From Pseudomonas sp. UBA6562 (GTDB taxonomy: Bacteria > Pseudomonadota > Gammaproteobacteria > Pseudomonadales > Pseudomonadaceae), in NCBI RefSeq assembly GCF_002434265.1, contig NZ_DJJS01000006.1, positions 310,001 through 374,000 on the forward strand: a DNA stretch of 64,000 nt, in the 5' to 3' direction. The position numbers were made by a program, and so were the translations under genes. The notes below the pieces were generated by a model. That model worked only from the letters and a program-made list of their open reading frames with translations. It had not been told where the DNA came from and searched no databases. This document shows positions 52,401 to 63,048 of this stretch, piece after piece (within the stretch, counting starts at the first letter, position 1; every line of letters begins with the position of its first letter).

Positions 52401-53411
52401 TTATTCCTTGTGGTAGGCCGTGACGCGCTCGACCTCTTGCTTCGAGCCGAGGATGACCGAAACGCGCTGGTGCAGGCTCTCGGGCTTGATGTCGAGGATG
52501 CGCTCGTAGCCGTTGGTGGAGGCGCCGCCGGCCTGCTCGATGATGAACGACATCGGGTTGGCTTCGTACATCAGGCGCAGCTTGCCCGGCTTGCTCGGCT
52601 CGCGCGAGTCGCGCGGGTACATGAACAGGCCACCACGGGTCAGGATGCGGTGCACGTCGGCCACCATGGAGGCGATCCAGCGCATGTTGTAGTTCTTCTT
52701 CAGCGGGCCGGTCTCGCCGGCCAGCAGCTCGCCCACATAGCGCGTGACCGGGGCTTCCCAGTGGCGCTGATTGGACATGTTGATGGCGAACTCGGCGGTG
52801 GTTTCCGGCACCTTGATGTCTTCGTGGGTGAGCACAAAGCTGCCCAGCTCGCGGTCCAGGGTGAAGCCCTTGACGCCGTTGCCCAGGGTCAGCACCAGCA
52901 TGGTCTGCGGGCCGTAGATGGCGTAACCGGCGGCCACCTGCTCGGTGCCCGGCTGGAGGAAGGCGTTTTCGTTGAGGGTTTCGTTCTGGCTGAGGTATTC
53001 GTTCGGGCAACGCAGCACCGAGAAGATGGTGCCGACCGAGACGTTCACGTCGATGTTCGAAGAGCCGTCGAGCGGGTCGAAGACCAGCAGGTAGGCGCCT
53101 TTGGGGTAGCGGCCCGGGATCTGGTAGGCGTTGTCCATTTCCTCGGACGCCATGCCGGCCAGGTGGCCGCCCCATTCGTTGGCTTCGAGCAGGATGTCGT
53201 TGGAGATGACATCGAGCTTCTTCTGCACCTCGCCCTGCACGTTTTCGGTGCCCATGCTGCCCAGCACACCGCCCAAAGCACCTTTGGAGACGTGATGGCT
53301 GATTTCCTTGCACGCACGCGCCACCACTTCGATCAGGAAGCGCAGATCGGCAGGAGTGTTGTTGCTGCGGGTCTGCTCAATCAAATAGCGACTCAGGGTA
53401 ACGCGAGACAT
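52401..53411 (-). CDS. fbp: Fructose-1,6-bisphosphatase, class I
   Basis: Fbp removes the C1 phosphate of fructose-1,6-bisphosphate in gluconeogenesis. The 336-residue protein has the metal and catalytic segment LVFDPLDGSSNIDVNVSVGTIFSV, the Mg-site Glu in the GGHLAGMASEEMDNAY region, and the substrate segment RGGLFMYPRDSREPSKPGKLRLMYEANPMSFIIEQAGG. Pseudomonas relies on it for growth on organic acids, as the Entner-Doudoroff route runs with a gluconeogenic loop. A GGGGG-x7-CCCCC hairpin lies in its leader (53432-53448). Confidence 0.97.
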   Translation of the reverse strand: MSRVTLSRYLIEQTRSNNTPADLRFLIEVVARACKEISHHVSKGALGGVLGSMGTENVQGEVQKKLDVISNDILLEANEWGGHLAGMASEEMDNAYQIPGRYPKGAYLLVFDPLDGSSNIDVNVSVGTIFSVLRCPNEYLSQNETLNENAFLQPGTEQVAAGYAIYGPQTMLVLTLGNGVKGFTLDRELGSFVLTHEDIKVPETTAEFAINMSNQRHWEAPVTRYVGELLAGETGPLKKNYNMRWIASMVADVHRILTRGGLFMYPRDSREPSKPGKLRLMYEANPMSFIIEQAGGASTNGYERILDIKPESLHQRVSVILGSKQEVERVTAYHKE

Positions 53412-53566
53412 GTATGGCTCCGACGGGATTGGGGGAGAAAAACCCCCGCAGTTTACAGGGAGAGCGGCACGCTAGCGAGCAAAGCGACGCGCCTGGGCGA
53501 TCAGACGGCGCTTCGCGGAGGGAGTTCATCCACCCCCACGGCACGGGGCTGCGAGGGTGAAACGGT

Positions 53567-56026
<2,460 letters not shown>

Positions 56027-56154
56027 ACGACATCCTCGGAAAGATTGACGGAGGCTTCGAGAAAGGAAGAGTGATGAGACTAGACGCTTCGACCCAGAGC
56101 GCCGCCGACGGTTCGTCCGGGTTGATGGCTTGAGGCCATTCGGGCGAAAGGTTG

Positions 56155-56182
56155 TTCACATTTTGAGCAACTCCGGTATGAT
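56155..56182 (+). promoter_or_regulatory. Candidate sigma-70 promoter of the YkgJ-type gene
   Basis: TTCACA (56155-56160), a 16-bp spacer and TATGAT (56177-56182) lie 46 bp ahead of the start at 56228, in the divergent gap with glgP. Confidence 0.5.
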
Positions 56183-56227
56183 CGCGCGCCCTGGACCCCG
56201 ATCCGCCTACCTGTACGCCCTGACCCA

Positions 56228-56632
56228 ATGAAAAGCACCCTGATTGCCGCCGCCGAAGTCGACCGCCTGGAAACCTGGCAGCGCTACACCAGCCACATGT
56301 GCGGTGGCTGCCACTCGACCTGCTGCACCCTACCCGTGGAAGTGAAGATCAACGACCTGGTGCGCATCGGCGTGGTCGACGAGTTCGAAAAGAGCGAGCC
56401 GCCCAAGGCTATCGCCAAACGGTTGCAGAAAGATGGCATCGTCGAGCGCTTCAACCAGAAGTCCGGCATCTTCACCCTGACCCGCATGAGCAACGACGAT
56501 TGCCTGTATCTGGACCGCAAGAGCCGCTTGTGCACCATCTACGACAAGCGCCCGGATACGTGCCGCAACCACCCGCGGGTGGGGCCGCGGCCGGGGTATT
56601 GTGCGTACAAGCCCAAAGCGCAGGTGCGCTGA
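56228..56632 (+). CDS. YkgJ family cysteine cluster protein
   Basis: A 134-residue protein of the YkgJ zinc/iron-chelating cysteine-cluster family. The cysteine pattern MCGGCHSTCCTLPVEV, then DDCLYLD, LCTIYDKRPDTCRNHP, and a final GYCAY gives eight cysteines typical of the family. Its biochemical role is unknown; a metal site is a reasonable inference. It converges with typA across a bidirectional terminator. Confidence 0.92.
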   Translation: MKSTLIAAAEVDRLETWQRYTSHMCGGCHSTCCTLPVEVKINDLVRIGVVDEFEKSEPPKAIAKRLQKDGIVERFNQKSGIFTLTRMSNDDCLYLDRKSRLCTIYDKRPDTCRNHPRVGPRPGYCAYKPKAQVR

Positions 56633-56693
56633 GGACGGGCGCATCCGGTCGCCGCTGCGCCGCCTGAGGCGAGCGGCAAAACCCGGACAAACA

Positions 56694-56727
56694 AAAACGC
56701 CCCCGGCCTTTCGACCGGGGGCGTTTT
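56694..56727. terminator. Bidirectional terminator between YkgJ-type gene and typA
   Basis: AAAACGCCCCCGG (56694-56706) pairs with CCGGGGGCGTTTT (56715-56727), giving a GC-rich stem flanked by A-run and T-run, so it works on both strands. Confidence 0.95.
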
Positions 56728-56745
56728 CATTCAGCCAGAACTCAC

Positions 56746-58566
56746 TTAGTTCTTGGCTTTCTTCGCAGCGCGGGTACGCTCGCTTTCGTCGAGGATCTTC
56801 TTGCGAAGACGGATCGACTTGGGCGTGACTTCGCACAGCTCGTCTTCCTGGATGTATTCCAGCGCCTGCTCCAGGGTGAAGCGGACCGGCGGCACCAGGG
56901 CGATGACTTCGTCTTTACCCGAAGCGCGCATGTTGTCGAGCTTCTTGCCCTTGGTCGGGTTGACGCCCAGGTCGTTGTCGCGGCTGTTCTGACCGATGAT
57001 CTGGCCGCCGTAGATTTCCTGGCCGTGCTCGACGAACAGCTTGCCGCGCGCTTGCAGGGTTTCCAGCGAGTAGGTCAGTGCCTTGCCGGTTTCGACCGAA
57101 ACCAGTACGCCGTTCTGACGGCCGGACATGTGGCCGGACTTCACAGTGTCGTAGCGATCGAAGATCGACGTCAGGATGCCCGCACCGTTGGTCAGGGTCA
57201 GGAACTGGTTACGGAAACCGATCAGACCGCGAGCCGGGATGTTGTATTCCAGGCGCACACGGCCCTTGCCATCCGGGACCATGTTGGTCAGGTCGCCTTT
57301 ACGCAGACCCATCTCTTCCATGACCTTGCCCTGGGATTCTTCAGGGATGTCGATGGTGACGTTTTCGAACGGTTCCTGCTTCACGCCATCCACTTCACGG
57401 ATGATCACTTCAGGACGGCCCAGGGCCAGCTCGAAGCCTTCGCGGCGCATGGTTTCGATCAGTACCGACAGGTGCAGCTCGCCACGGCCCGAGACCTTGA
57501 ACTTGTCTGGGGAATCGGTTTCTTCAACGCGCAGGGCCACGTTGTAGAGCAGTTCCTTGTCCAGACGGTCCTTGATGTTGCGGCTGGTGACGAACTTGCC
57601 TTCCTTACCGCAGAACGGCGAATCGTTGACCTGGAAGGTCATGGAAACGGTCGGCTCGTCGACGGTCAGCGGCTTCATGGCCTCAACGGCAGTCGGGTCG
57701 CACAGGGTGTCGGAGATGAACAGCTCGTCGAAGCCGCTGATGCAGACGATGTCGCCGGCCTGGGCTTCTTCGACGTCCACACGGTGCAGACCGTGGTGGC
57801 CCATCAGCTTGAGGATACGGCCGTTGCGCTTCTTGCCGCTGGCATCGATGGCGACCACCGGGGTGTTCGGCTTGATGCGGCCACGGGCGATGCGGCCGAC
57901 GCCGATGACGCCGAGGAAGCTGTTGTAGTCCAGGGCGGAGATTTGCATCTGGAACGCGCCGTCACGGTCGACATTTGGCGCTGGAACGTGGTCGACGACC
58001 GCTTGGTACAGCGGGGTCATGTCTTCGGCCATGGCGGTGTGGTCCAGACCGGCGATGCCGTTCAGGGCCGAGGCGTAGACGACCTGGAAGTCCAACTGCT
58101 CGTCAGTGGCGCCGAGGTTGTCGAACAGGTCGAAGATCTGGTCCAGCACCCAGTCAGGACGCGCGCCCGGACGGTCGACCTTGTTGATCACGACGATCGG
58201 CTTGAGGCCGGCTTCGAAGGCCTTCTTGGTCACGAAGCGGGTTTGCGGCATAGGGCCGTCTTGCGCGTCGACCAGCAGCAGCACGGAGTCCACCATCGAC
58301 ATCACACGCTCCACCTCGCCACCGAAGTCGGCGTGGCCGGGGGTGTCGACGATGTTGATGTGGTAGCCGTTCCAGTTGATGGCGGTGTTCTTCGCCAGAA
58401 TGGTGATGCCGCGCTCTTTTTCCTGGTCGTTGGAGTCCATGACGCGCTCGTCGTTGAGCTCGCCGCGCTCCAGGGTGCCGGACTGACGCAGGAGTTTGTC
58501 TACCAGGGTGGTCTTACCATGGTCGACGTGGGCAATGATGGCGATGTTACGCAGATTTTCGATCAC
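56746..58566 (-). CDS. typA: Ribosome-associated GTPase TypA/BipA
   Basis: TypA is a translational GTPase that helps 50S assembly and growth under stress or cold. The 606-residue protein has G1 AHVDHGKTT, G2 in KERGITIL, G3 DTPGHADFGGEVERV and G4 NKVDRPGA, then EF-G-like domains and a TypA C-terminal domain (RGLIGFRNQFLTLTNGAGIL, PVRFTLEQALEYIQEDELCEVTPKSIRLRK). GTG 58566 is the start because MIENLRNIAIIAHVDHGKTT is the family N-terminus; the frame is open upstream without homology. Confidence 0.96.
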   Translation of the reverse strand: MIENLRNIAIIAHVDHGKTTLVDKLLRQSGTLERGELNDERVMDSNDQEKERGITILAKNTAINWNGYHINIVDTPGHADFGGEVERVMSMVDSVLLLVDAQDGPMPQTRFVTKKAFEAGLKPIVVINKVDRPGARPDWVLDQIFDLFDNLGATDEQLDFQVVYASALNGIAGLDHTAMAEDMTPLYQAVVDHVPAPNVDRDGAFQMQISALDYNSFLGVIGVGRIARGRIKPNTPVVAIDASGKKRNGRILKLMGHHGLHRVDVEEAQAGDIVCISGFDELFISDTLCDPTAVEAMKPLTVDEPTVSMTFQVNDSPFCGKEGKFVTSRNIKDRLDKELLYNVALRVEETDSPDKFKVSGRGELHLSVLIETMRREGFELALGRPEVIIREVDGVKQEPFENVTIDIPEESQGKVMEEMGLRKGDLTNMVPDGKGRVRLEYNIPARGLIGFRNQFLTLTNGAGILTSIFDRYDTVKSGHMSGRQNGVLVSVETGKALTYSLETLQARGKLFVEHGQEIYGGQIIGQNSRDNDLGVNPTKGKKLDNMRASGKDEVIALVPPVRFTLEQALEYIQEDELCEVTPKSIRLRKKILDESERTRAAKKAKN

Positions 58567-58692
58567 AAAAGCATCTCGAGCAGAGGATTCGGTTGCCGCC
58601 AGCTTAGCGGCCAAATATGAAGCGATATGACTCAGTGGGCCCGTTGGTCGGGAGGGCGATGGCGGATGCTGCCGCCATACAGCCCTGGGGTC

Positions 58693-60147
58693 TTATGCCG
58701 GACGATAAACACGCACATTGGCATGTCCCTCACTGAGCAGGTGGTGTGCGTGCAAACGGCTCATCACACCCTTGTCGCAATAGAGCAGGTACTGACGGGT
58801 CTCGTCGAGCTGCTTGAAGCGACTGTTGATTGCGTAGAACGGCATGGCCTGCACCTCGATGCCGTCGATTTCCAGCGGCTGGTCTTCCAGGGCGTCGGGA
58901 TGGCGGATGTCGATGACGATCTGGCCAGGCAATACCTGGGCCACTTCCTCGATCTCGATGTCCTTGCCCAGCTCGTCGATGACGTTGTCGATCGAGACGA
59001 AGCGGGCCCGCTCCAGCGCGCTGTCGAGCACGGCCATGTCGAAATGCTGTTCTTCGTGGACGACCCGGTCCGGTTTGGCGCGGGTGGTCGGGTTCACCGA
59101 GATCACGCCGCAGTACTCGGGCATGTGCCGGGCGAAGTCGGCGGTGCCGATCTGGTAGGCGGTGTCGATGATGTCCTGCTTGTGGCTGGCCAGCAGCGGG
59201 CGCAGCACTAGCTTGTCGGTGGCCTGGTCGATCACCGAGAGGTTGGGCAGGGTCTGGCTCGAGACCTGGGAAATCGCCTCGCCGGTGACCAGCGCATCGA
59301 TCTCCAGGCGGTCGGCGATGCGGCTCGAGGCGCGCAGCATCATGCGCTTCAAGGTCACGCCCATGTAACGGTCGTCGACCTTGCCGAGGATCTCCCCGAC
59401 CACTTCCTCGAACGGCACGCTGATGAACAGCACGCGCTGGCTGCTGCCGTACTTCTTCCACAGGAAATGCGCGACTTCCATCACGCCCAGTTCGTGGGCG
59501 CGGCCACCGAGGTTGAAGAAGCAGAAGTGCGTGACCAGGCCGCGGCGCATCATCTGGTAGGCGGCCACGGTAGAGTCGAAGCCACCGGACATCAGCACCA
59601 GGGTCTGCTCCAGGGCGCCCAGCGGGTAGCCGCCCATGCCCTGGTGCTGGCCGTGGATGATGTACAGGCGCTGGTTGCGAATTTCGATGCGCACCAGCAC
59701 TTCGGGGTTCTTCAGGTCGATGCCGGCGGCGCCGCACTGCTGGCGCAGTTGGCTGCCGACGTAGCGATCGACGTCCATGGAGCTGAAGTCATGGTGCCCA
59801 CCGCGCTTGCAGCGCACGGCGAAGCGCTTGCCGGCCAGCAGGTGGCCGAAATGCGCGCGGCACTTGGCGACGATGTCGTCGAAGTCGCCCAGCGGGTATT
59901 CCTCGATGCGCAGGCAATGGGCGATGCCCGGCGTGCAGCTCAGGCGCTCGATCATTTCACGCAGGACCTTCTCGTCCTCGAGGCGGGTGACCACTTCGAG
60001 ATTGTCCCAGACACCCTCCACCACCAGCTGGGGATCGAGGTCCTTGAGCACGGCGCGGATGTTCTTCGCGAGCTGGCGGATGAAGCGCATGCGCACCGGC
60101 CGGCTCTTGATGGTGATTTCTGGGAAGACTTTGACGATCAGTTTCAT
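58693..60147 (-). CDS. thiI: tRNA 4-thiouridine synthase ThiI with rhodanese domain
   Basis: ThiI makes 4-thiouridine at tRNA position 8 and supplies sulfur to thiamine synthesis. Domains in order: ferredoxin-like N-terminal domain, THUMP (ending near residue 165), PP-loop ATPase (LVLMSGGFDSTVAAYQM) and a C-terminal rhodanese domain. The catalytic cysteines are C346 (PEYCGVIS) and persulfide C457 (LLYCDKGVMS). Start ATG 60147; frame extensions upstream cross the promoter. Confidence 0.97.
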   Translation of the reverse strand: MKLIVKVFPEITIKSRPVRMRFIRQLAKNIRAVLKDLDPQLVVEGVWDNLEVVTRLEDEKVLREMIERLSCTPGIAHCLRIEEYPLGDFDDIVAKCRAHFGHLLAGKRFAVRCKRGGHHDFSSMDVDRYVGSQLRQQCGAAGIDLKNPEVLVRIEIRNQRLYIIHGQHQGMGGYPLGALEQTLVLMSGGFDSTVAAYQMMRRGLVTHFCFFNLGGRAHELGVMEVAHFLWKKYGSSQRVLFISVPFEEVVGEILGKVDDRYMGVTLKRMMLRASSRIADRLEIDALVTGEAISQVSSQTLPNLSVIDQATDKLVLRPLLASHKQDIIDTAYQIGTADFARHMPEYCGVISVNPTTRAKPDRVVHEEQHFDMAVLDSALERARFVSIDNVIDELGKDIEIEEVAQVLPGQIVIDIRHPDALEDQPLEIDGIEVQAMPFYAINSRFKQLDETRQYLLYCDKGVMSRLHAHHLLSEGHANVRVYRPA

Positions 60148-60190
60148 GGTCACAGCGCGCGATGGGCTCACCGAAAAATGAGGGGCGCGG

Positions 60191-60212
60191 ATTATATCGG
60201 AAATGTTCCGAT
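60191..60212 (-). promoter_or_regulatory. thiI -10 element with overlapping palindrome
   Basis: On the minus strand a perfect TATAAT (60196 to 60191) lies 44 bp ahead of thiI. Abutting it on the upstream side is ATCGGAAATGTTCCGAT (60196-60212 as read on plus), a palindrome with 7-bp arms and a 3-bp centre. It occupies the promoter spacer, where a repressor would block RNA polymerase. The -35 box is poor, consistent with regulation. Confidence 0.55.
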
Positions 60213-60321
60213 GTTTGAGCATTTTTTGCACAAAATCTGTTTTCACACGGCACGATGGGACGACCCTGTGCAAGCGAGAGCACTCGAAGGAAGTAACAGA
60301 ACCCTATGCAAACGAGGTGAC

Positions 60322-60440
60322 CTGTAGGAGCGACTTCAGTCGCGATGGGCGGCATGGCGGCCCCCTATGGCCTCAACTCTATTCGACAGGGGGATTTCCC
60401 ATAGTGCTTGGATCAGGGCCGCTTTGCGGCCATCGCAGCT
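60322..60440. repeat. REP-like pair between thiI and glnA
   Basis: CCTGTAGGAGCGACTTCAGT (from 60321) begins like Pseudomonas REP elements, with the palindrome GCGACTTCAGTCGC at 60330-60343. About 80 bp on, GGGCCGCTTTGCGGCCATCG (about 60416-60435) resembles another REP core. The two enclose a non-coding stretch in the 541-bp thiI-glnA gap, which otherwise contains the promoters listed. Confidence 0.55.
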
Positions 60441-60454
60441 GAAGCCGCTGTACA

Positions 60455-60502
60455 TGCACTTTATTGGTGCAATGGGCGCGATTTGTGCCTCGAAGGGGTG
60501 CA
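60455..60502 (+). promoter_or_regulatory. Two NtrC-binding sites upstream of glnA
   Basis: TGCACTTTATTGGTGCA (60455-60471) matches the NtrC consensus TGCACC-N5-GGTGCA at 11 of 12 positions. TGCCTCGAAGGGGTGCA (60486-60502) matches at 10 of 12. Their centres are 31 bp apart and lie about 138 and 107 bp before the predicted start, almost the same geometry as the enteric glnA enhancer. Confidence 0.8.
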
Positions 60503-60575
60503 TAAGCCACTCTTTATCCGCTCCCTAATGCCTCAATCCGCCGCCTTTTATCCCACCCTCGCCATTTTCGGGCAC

Positions 60576-60591
60576 TGGCATGCAAATTGCT
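60576..60591 (+). promoter_or_regulatory. Sigma-54 promoter of glnA
   Basis: TGGCATGCAAATTGCT matches the -24/-12 consensus TGGCACG-N4-TTGCW, with GG and GC separated by 10 bp. Transcription should start near 60601, about 88 bp ahead of the ATG. Confidence 0.9.
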
Positions 60592-60688
60592 CCCTTGTGA
60601 GGCAGGTAAGCTTGGCCGACTATCCGTGCCCGGCAACACCCTTTTCCAGGTCGCGGCCAACCGCGTTCCAGACCCACCGGAGGACAGC

Positions 60689-62095
60689 ATGTCGAAGTCG
60701 GTTCAACTCATCAAAGATCATGACGTCAAATGGATTGATCTGCGTTTCACGGACACCAAAGGCAAACAGCATCACGTCACCATGCCGGCTCGCGACGCGC
60801 TGGAAGACGACTTCTTCGAAGCTGGCAAGATGTTCGACGGCTCCTCCATCGAAGGCTGGAAAGGCATCGAAGCCTCCGACATGATCCTGCTGCCGGACGA
60901 CACCTCCGCCGTGCTGGACCCGTTCACCGAAGAGCCGACCCTGATCTTGGTCTGCGACGTGATCGAGCCGTCCACCATGCAGGGCTACGACCGCGACCCA
61001 CGCGCCATCGCCAAGCGCGCCGAGGAATACCTCAAGACCACCGGCATCGGCGACACCGTGTTCGTTGGCCCGGAGCCGGAGTTCTTCATCTTCGACCAGG
61101 TCAAGTTCAAGTCGGACATCTCCGGCTCGATGTTCAAGATCTACTCCGAGCAAGGCTCGTGGATGACCGACCAGGACGTCGAAGGCGGCAACAAGGGCCA
61201 CCGCCCTGCCGTCAAAGGCGGCTACTTCCCGGTTCCGCCATGCGACCACGACCACGAAATCCGTACCGCCATGTGCAACGCCATGGAAGAGATGGGCCTG
61301 GTCATCGAAGTGCACCACCACGAAGTGGCCACTGCCGGCCAGAACGAAATCGGTGTGAAGTTCAACACCCTGGTCACCAAGGCCGACGAAGTCCAGACCC
61401 TGAAGTACTGCGTGCACAACGTGGCCGACGCCTACGGCAAGACCGCCACCTTCATGCCTAAACCGCTGTACGGCGACAACGGCTCGGGCATGCACGTGCA
61501 CATGTCGATCTCCAAAGACGGCAAGAACACCTTCTCCGGCGAAGGCTATGCCGGCCTGTCCGACATCGCCCTGTACTTCATCGGCGGCATCATCAAGCAC
61601 GGTAAGGCCCTGAACGGCTTCACCAACCCGGCCACCAACTCCTACAAGCGTCTGGTGCCAGGCTTCGAAGCCCCAGTGATGCTGGCTTACTCGGCCCGCA
61701 ACCGTTCCGCTTCGATCCGCATTCCCTACGTGTCGAGCCCCAAAGCCCGCCGTATCGAAGCGCGCTTCCCGGACCCAGCGGCCAACCCGTACCTGTGCTT
61801 CGCTGCGCTGCTGATGGCCGGTCTGGACGGCATCCAGAACAAGATCCACCCAGGCGACGCCGCCGACAAGAACCTGTACGACCTGCCGCCCGAAGAGGCC
61901 AAGGAAATCCCACAGGTCTGCGGCAGCTTGAAAGAAGCCCTGGAAGAGCTGGACAAGGGCCGTGCGTTCCTGACCAAGGGCGGCGTGTTCTCCGACGACT
62001 TCATCGATGCCTACATCGAGCTGAAGTCCGAAGAAGAGATCAAGGTCCGCACCTTCGTCCACCCGCTGGAATACGACCTGTACTACAGCGTTTGA
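60689..62095 (+). CDS. glnA: Glutamine synthetase, type I
   Basis: GlnA makes glutamine from glutamate and ammonia, the main nitrogen assimilation step. The 468-residue dodecameric enzyme has FDGSSIEGW, the metal and substrate sites in VGPEPEFFIFDQV and GDNGSGMHVHMSI, the KRLVPGFEAPV loop, and the adenylylation tyrosine at residue 397 (NLYDLPPEEAKEIPQV). The ATG at 60689 has GGAGGA ahead. Activity is expected to be controlled by GlnE adenylylation and transcription by NtrC with sigma-54. Confidence 0.99.
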   Translation: MSKSVQLIKDHDVKWIDLRFTDTKGKQHHVTMPARDALEDDFFEAGKMFDGSSIEGWKGIEASDMILLPDDTSAVLDPFTEEPTLILVCDVIEPSTMQGYDRDPRAIAKRAEEYLKTTGIGDTVFVGPEPEFFIFDQVKFKSDISGSMFKIYSEQGSWMTDQDVEGGNKGHRPAVKGGYFPVPPCDHDHEIRTAMCNAMEEMGLVIEVHHHEVATAGQNEIGVKFNTLVTKADEVQTLKYCVHNVADAYGKTATFMPKPLYGDNGSGMHVHMSISKDGKNTFSGEGYAGLSDIALYFIGGIIKHGKALNGFTNPATNSYKRLVPGFEAPVMLAYSARNRSASIRIPYVSSPKARRIEARFPDPAANPYLCFAALLMAGLDGIQNKIHPGDAADKNLYDLPPEEAKEIPQVCGSLKEALEELDKGRAFLTKGGVFSDDFIDAYIELKSEEEIKVRTFVHPLEYDLYYSV

Positions 62096-62128
62096 TGCGT
62101 TAGACGCCTGGCGTCGACACGTTCATCC

Positions 62129-62156
62129 ACAACGGCCTTCTTCGGAAGGCCGTTGT
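62129..62156 (+). terminator. Terminator of glnA
   Basis: A 12-bp stem with core AACGGCCTTC-TTCG-GAAGGCCGTT is followed by TGTTTC, 33 bp after the glnA stop. The UUCG loop makes it very stable. It separates glnA from the downstream genes. Confidence 0.9.
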
Positions 62157-62248
62157 TGTTTCAGCTGTCACGCATATGGGAAGGCTCCTACAAAGGCGCT
62201 CTGGAAGAACAAGGCACACTCGATGCCCCCCACTCGAGGAAGCCTTTC

Positions 62249-62791
62249 ATGCGTTTCATCACCCTCACCTTGCTCCTGGCCCTCAGCCTATCCGGCTGTG
62301 CCTCTTCGACCAAAACCAAGACACCATTGGACATCCTGCTCGACACCATCGAGCGCCGCTTGGCCCTGGCCGACGGCGTAGCCCTGCTCAAATGGGACCA
62401 GAACCTGCCCGTGCAAGACCTACCGCGCGAGCAGCAGATCCTGGCCCAGGTCCGCGAAGCGGCCGCCGACCACGCCCTCGACGAACAGCGGGCGGCGGGC
62501 TTCTTCGCCGACCAGATGGAAGCCGGCAAGCTGGTGCAGTATGCCCTGCTCAACCGCTGGGAACGCGAGCAACGGGCGCCCGACACGCCGCGCCTGGACC
62601 TCAAGAACGCCCTGCGTCCGCAGCTCGACAACCTGCAGCATCAACTGCTCGCCGGCCTGCAACGCTTCGATCGGCAACGGCCGGGCGACTGCAAGCGAGT
62701 GGTCGCCGATGCGCTGGCCGAACGTGCGGGCACCGCACTGCATCAACTGGCCCTGCAACGCGCAGCGGGCAGGCTCTGCGACCCTGCCTGA
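62249..62791 (+). CDS. Secreted chorismate mutase (AroQ-gamma type) lipoprotein
   Basis: A 180-residue protein with a lipoprotein signal (MRFITLTLLLALSLSGCASS, lipobox LSGC). The mature part fits periplasmic AroQ-gamma chorismate mutases: LLDTIERRLALADGVALLKWDQNLPVQDLPREQQILAQV carries the catalytic Arg and Lys positions, and AAGFFADQMEAGKLVQYALLNRW the third helix. The C-terminal half is the usual helical extension, with a cysteine pair possible. It would make prephenate outside the cytoplasm; the purpose is unknown. It lies between glnA and ntrB but has its own GAGGA ribosome site. Confidence 0.85.
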   Translation: MRFITLTLLLALSLSGCASSTKTKTPLDILLDTIERRLALADGVALLKWDQNLPVQDLPREQQILAQVREAAADHALDEQRAAGFFADQMEAGKLVQYALLNRWEREQRAPDTPRLDLKNALRPQLDNLQHQLLAGLQRFDRQRPGDCKRVVADALAERAGTALHQLALQRAAGRLCDPA

Positions 62792-62809
62792 CAATACGCC
62801 CTACATTGG

Positions 62810-62825
62810 TGCATCCTAGGGTGCA
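62810..62825 (+). promoter_or_regulatory. Possible NtrC-type palindrome upstream of ntrB
   Basis: TGCATCCTAGGGTGCA contains both half-sites of an NtrC site but with 4 rather than 5 central bases. It lies about 140 bp ahead of the start predicted from the candidate sigma-54 promoter. Confidence 0.35.
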
Positions 62826-62931
62826 TGACCGGGGCAGACGGTCCATCTTGCCGCATCGACCGCCTGATTCCCGGTTCGAATCGCCCGTTTTCAGGGCTTG
62901 ACTCAGAAAGTACCGCTTCTTTTCAGAGCCT

Positions 62932-62946
62932 TGGTTTGTTTCTTGC
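62932..62946 (+). promoter_or_regulatory. Candidate sigma-54 promoter of ntrB
   Basis: TGGTTTGTTTCTTGC has GG and GC spaced by 10 bp, matching the -24/-12 layout with a degenerate core (TTTG in place of CACG). It lies 102 bp ahead of ntrB. Confidence 0.5.
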
Positions 62947-63048
62947 ATTTTGCAGCTACATGCCGAGCCTCTGCGCTCTCACCTTGGCCCGATCGGGGCA
63001 TCACGCGCCCAATGCGCCCGCACTGCGGTAATAGAGGTCACCCTTGCC

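Noticed and set aside
60408..60884. Plus-strand frame of 158 codons overlapping the glnA promoter and 5' end
   Set aside because: It crosses the NtrC sites, the sigma-54 promoter and the glnA start in another frame; not a gene.
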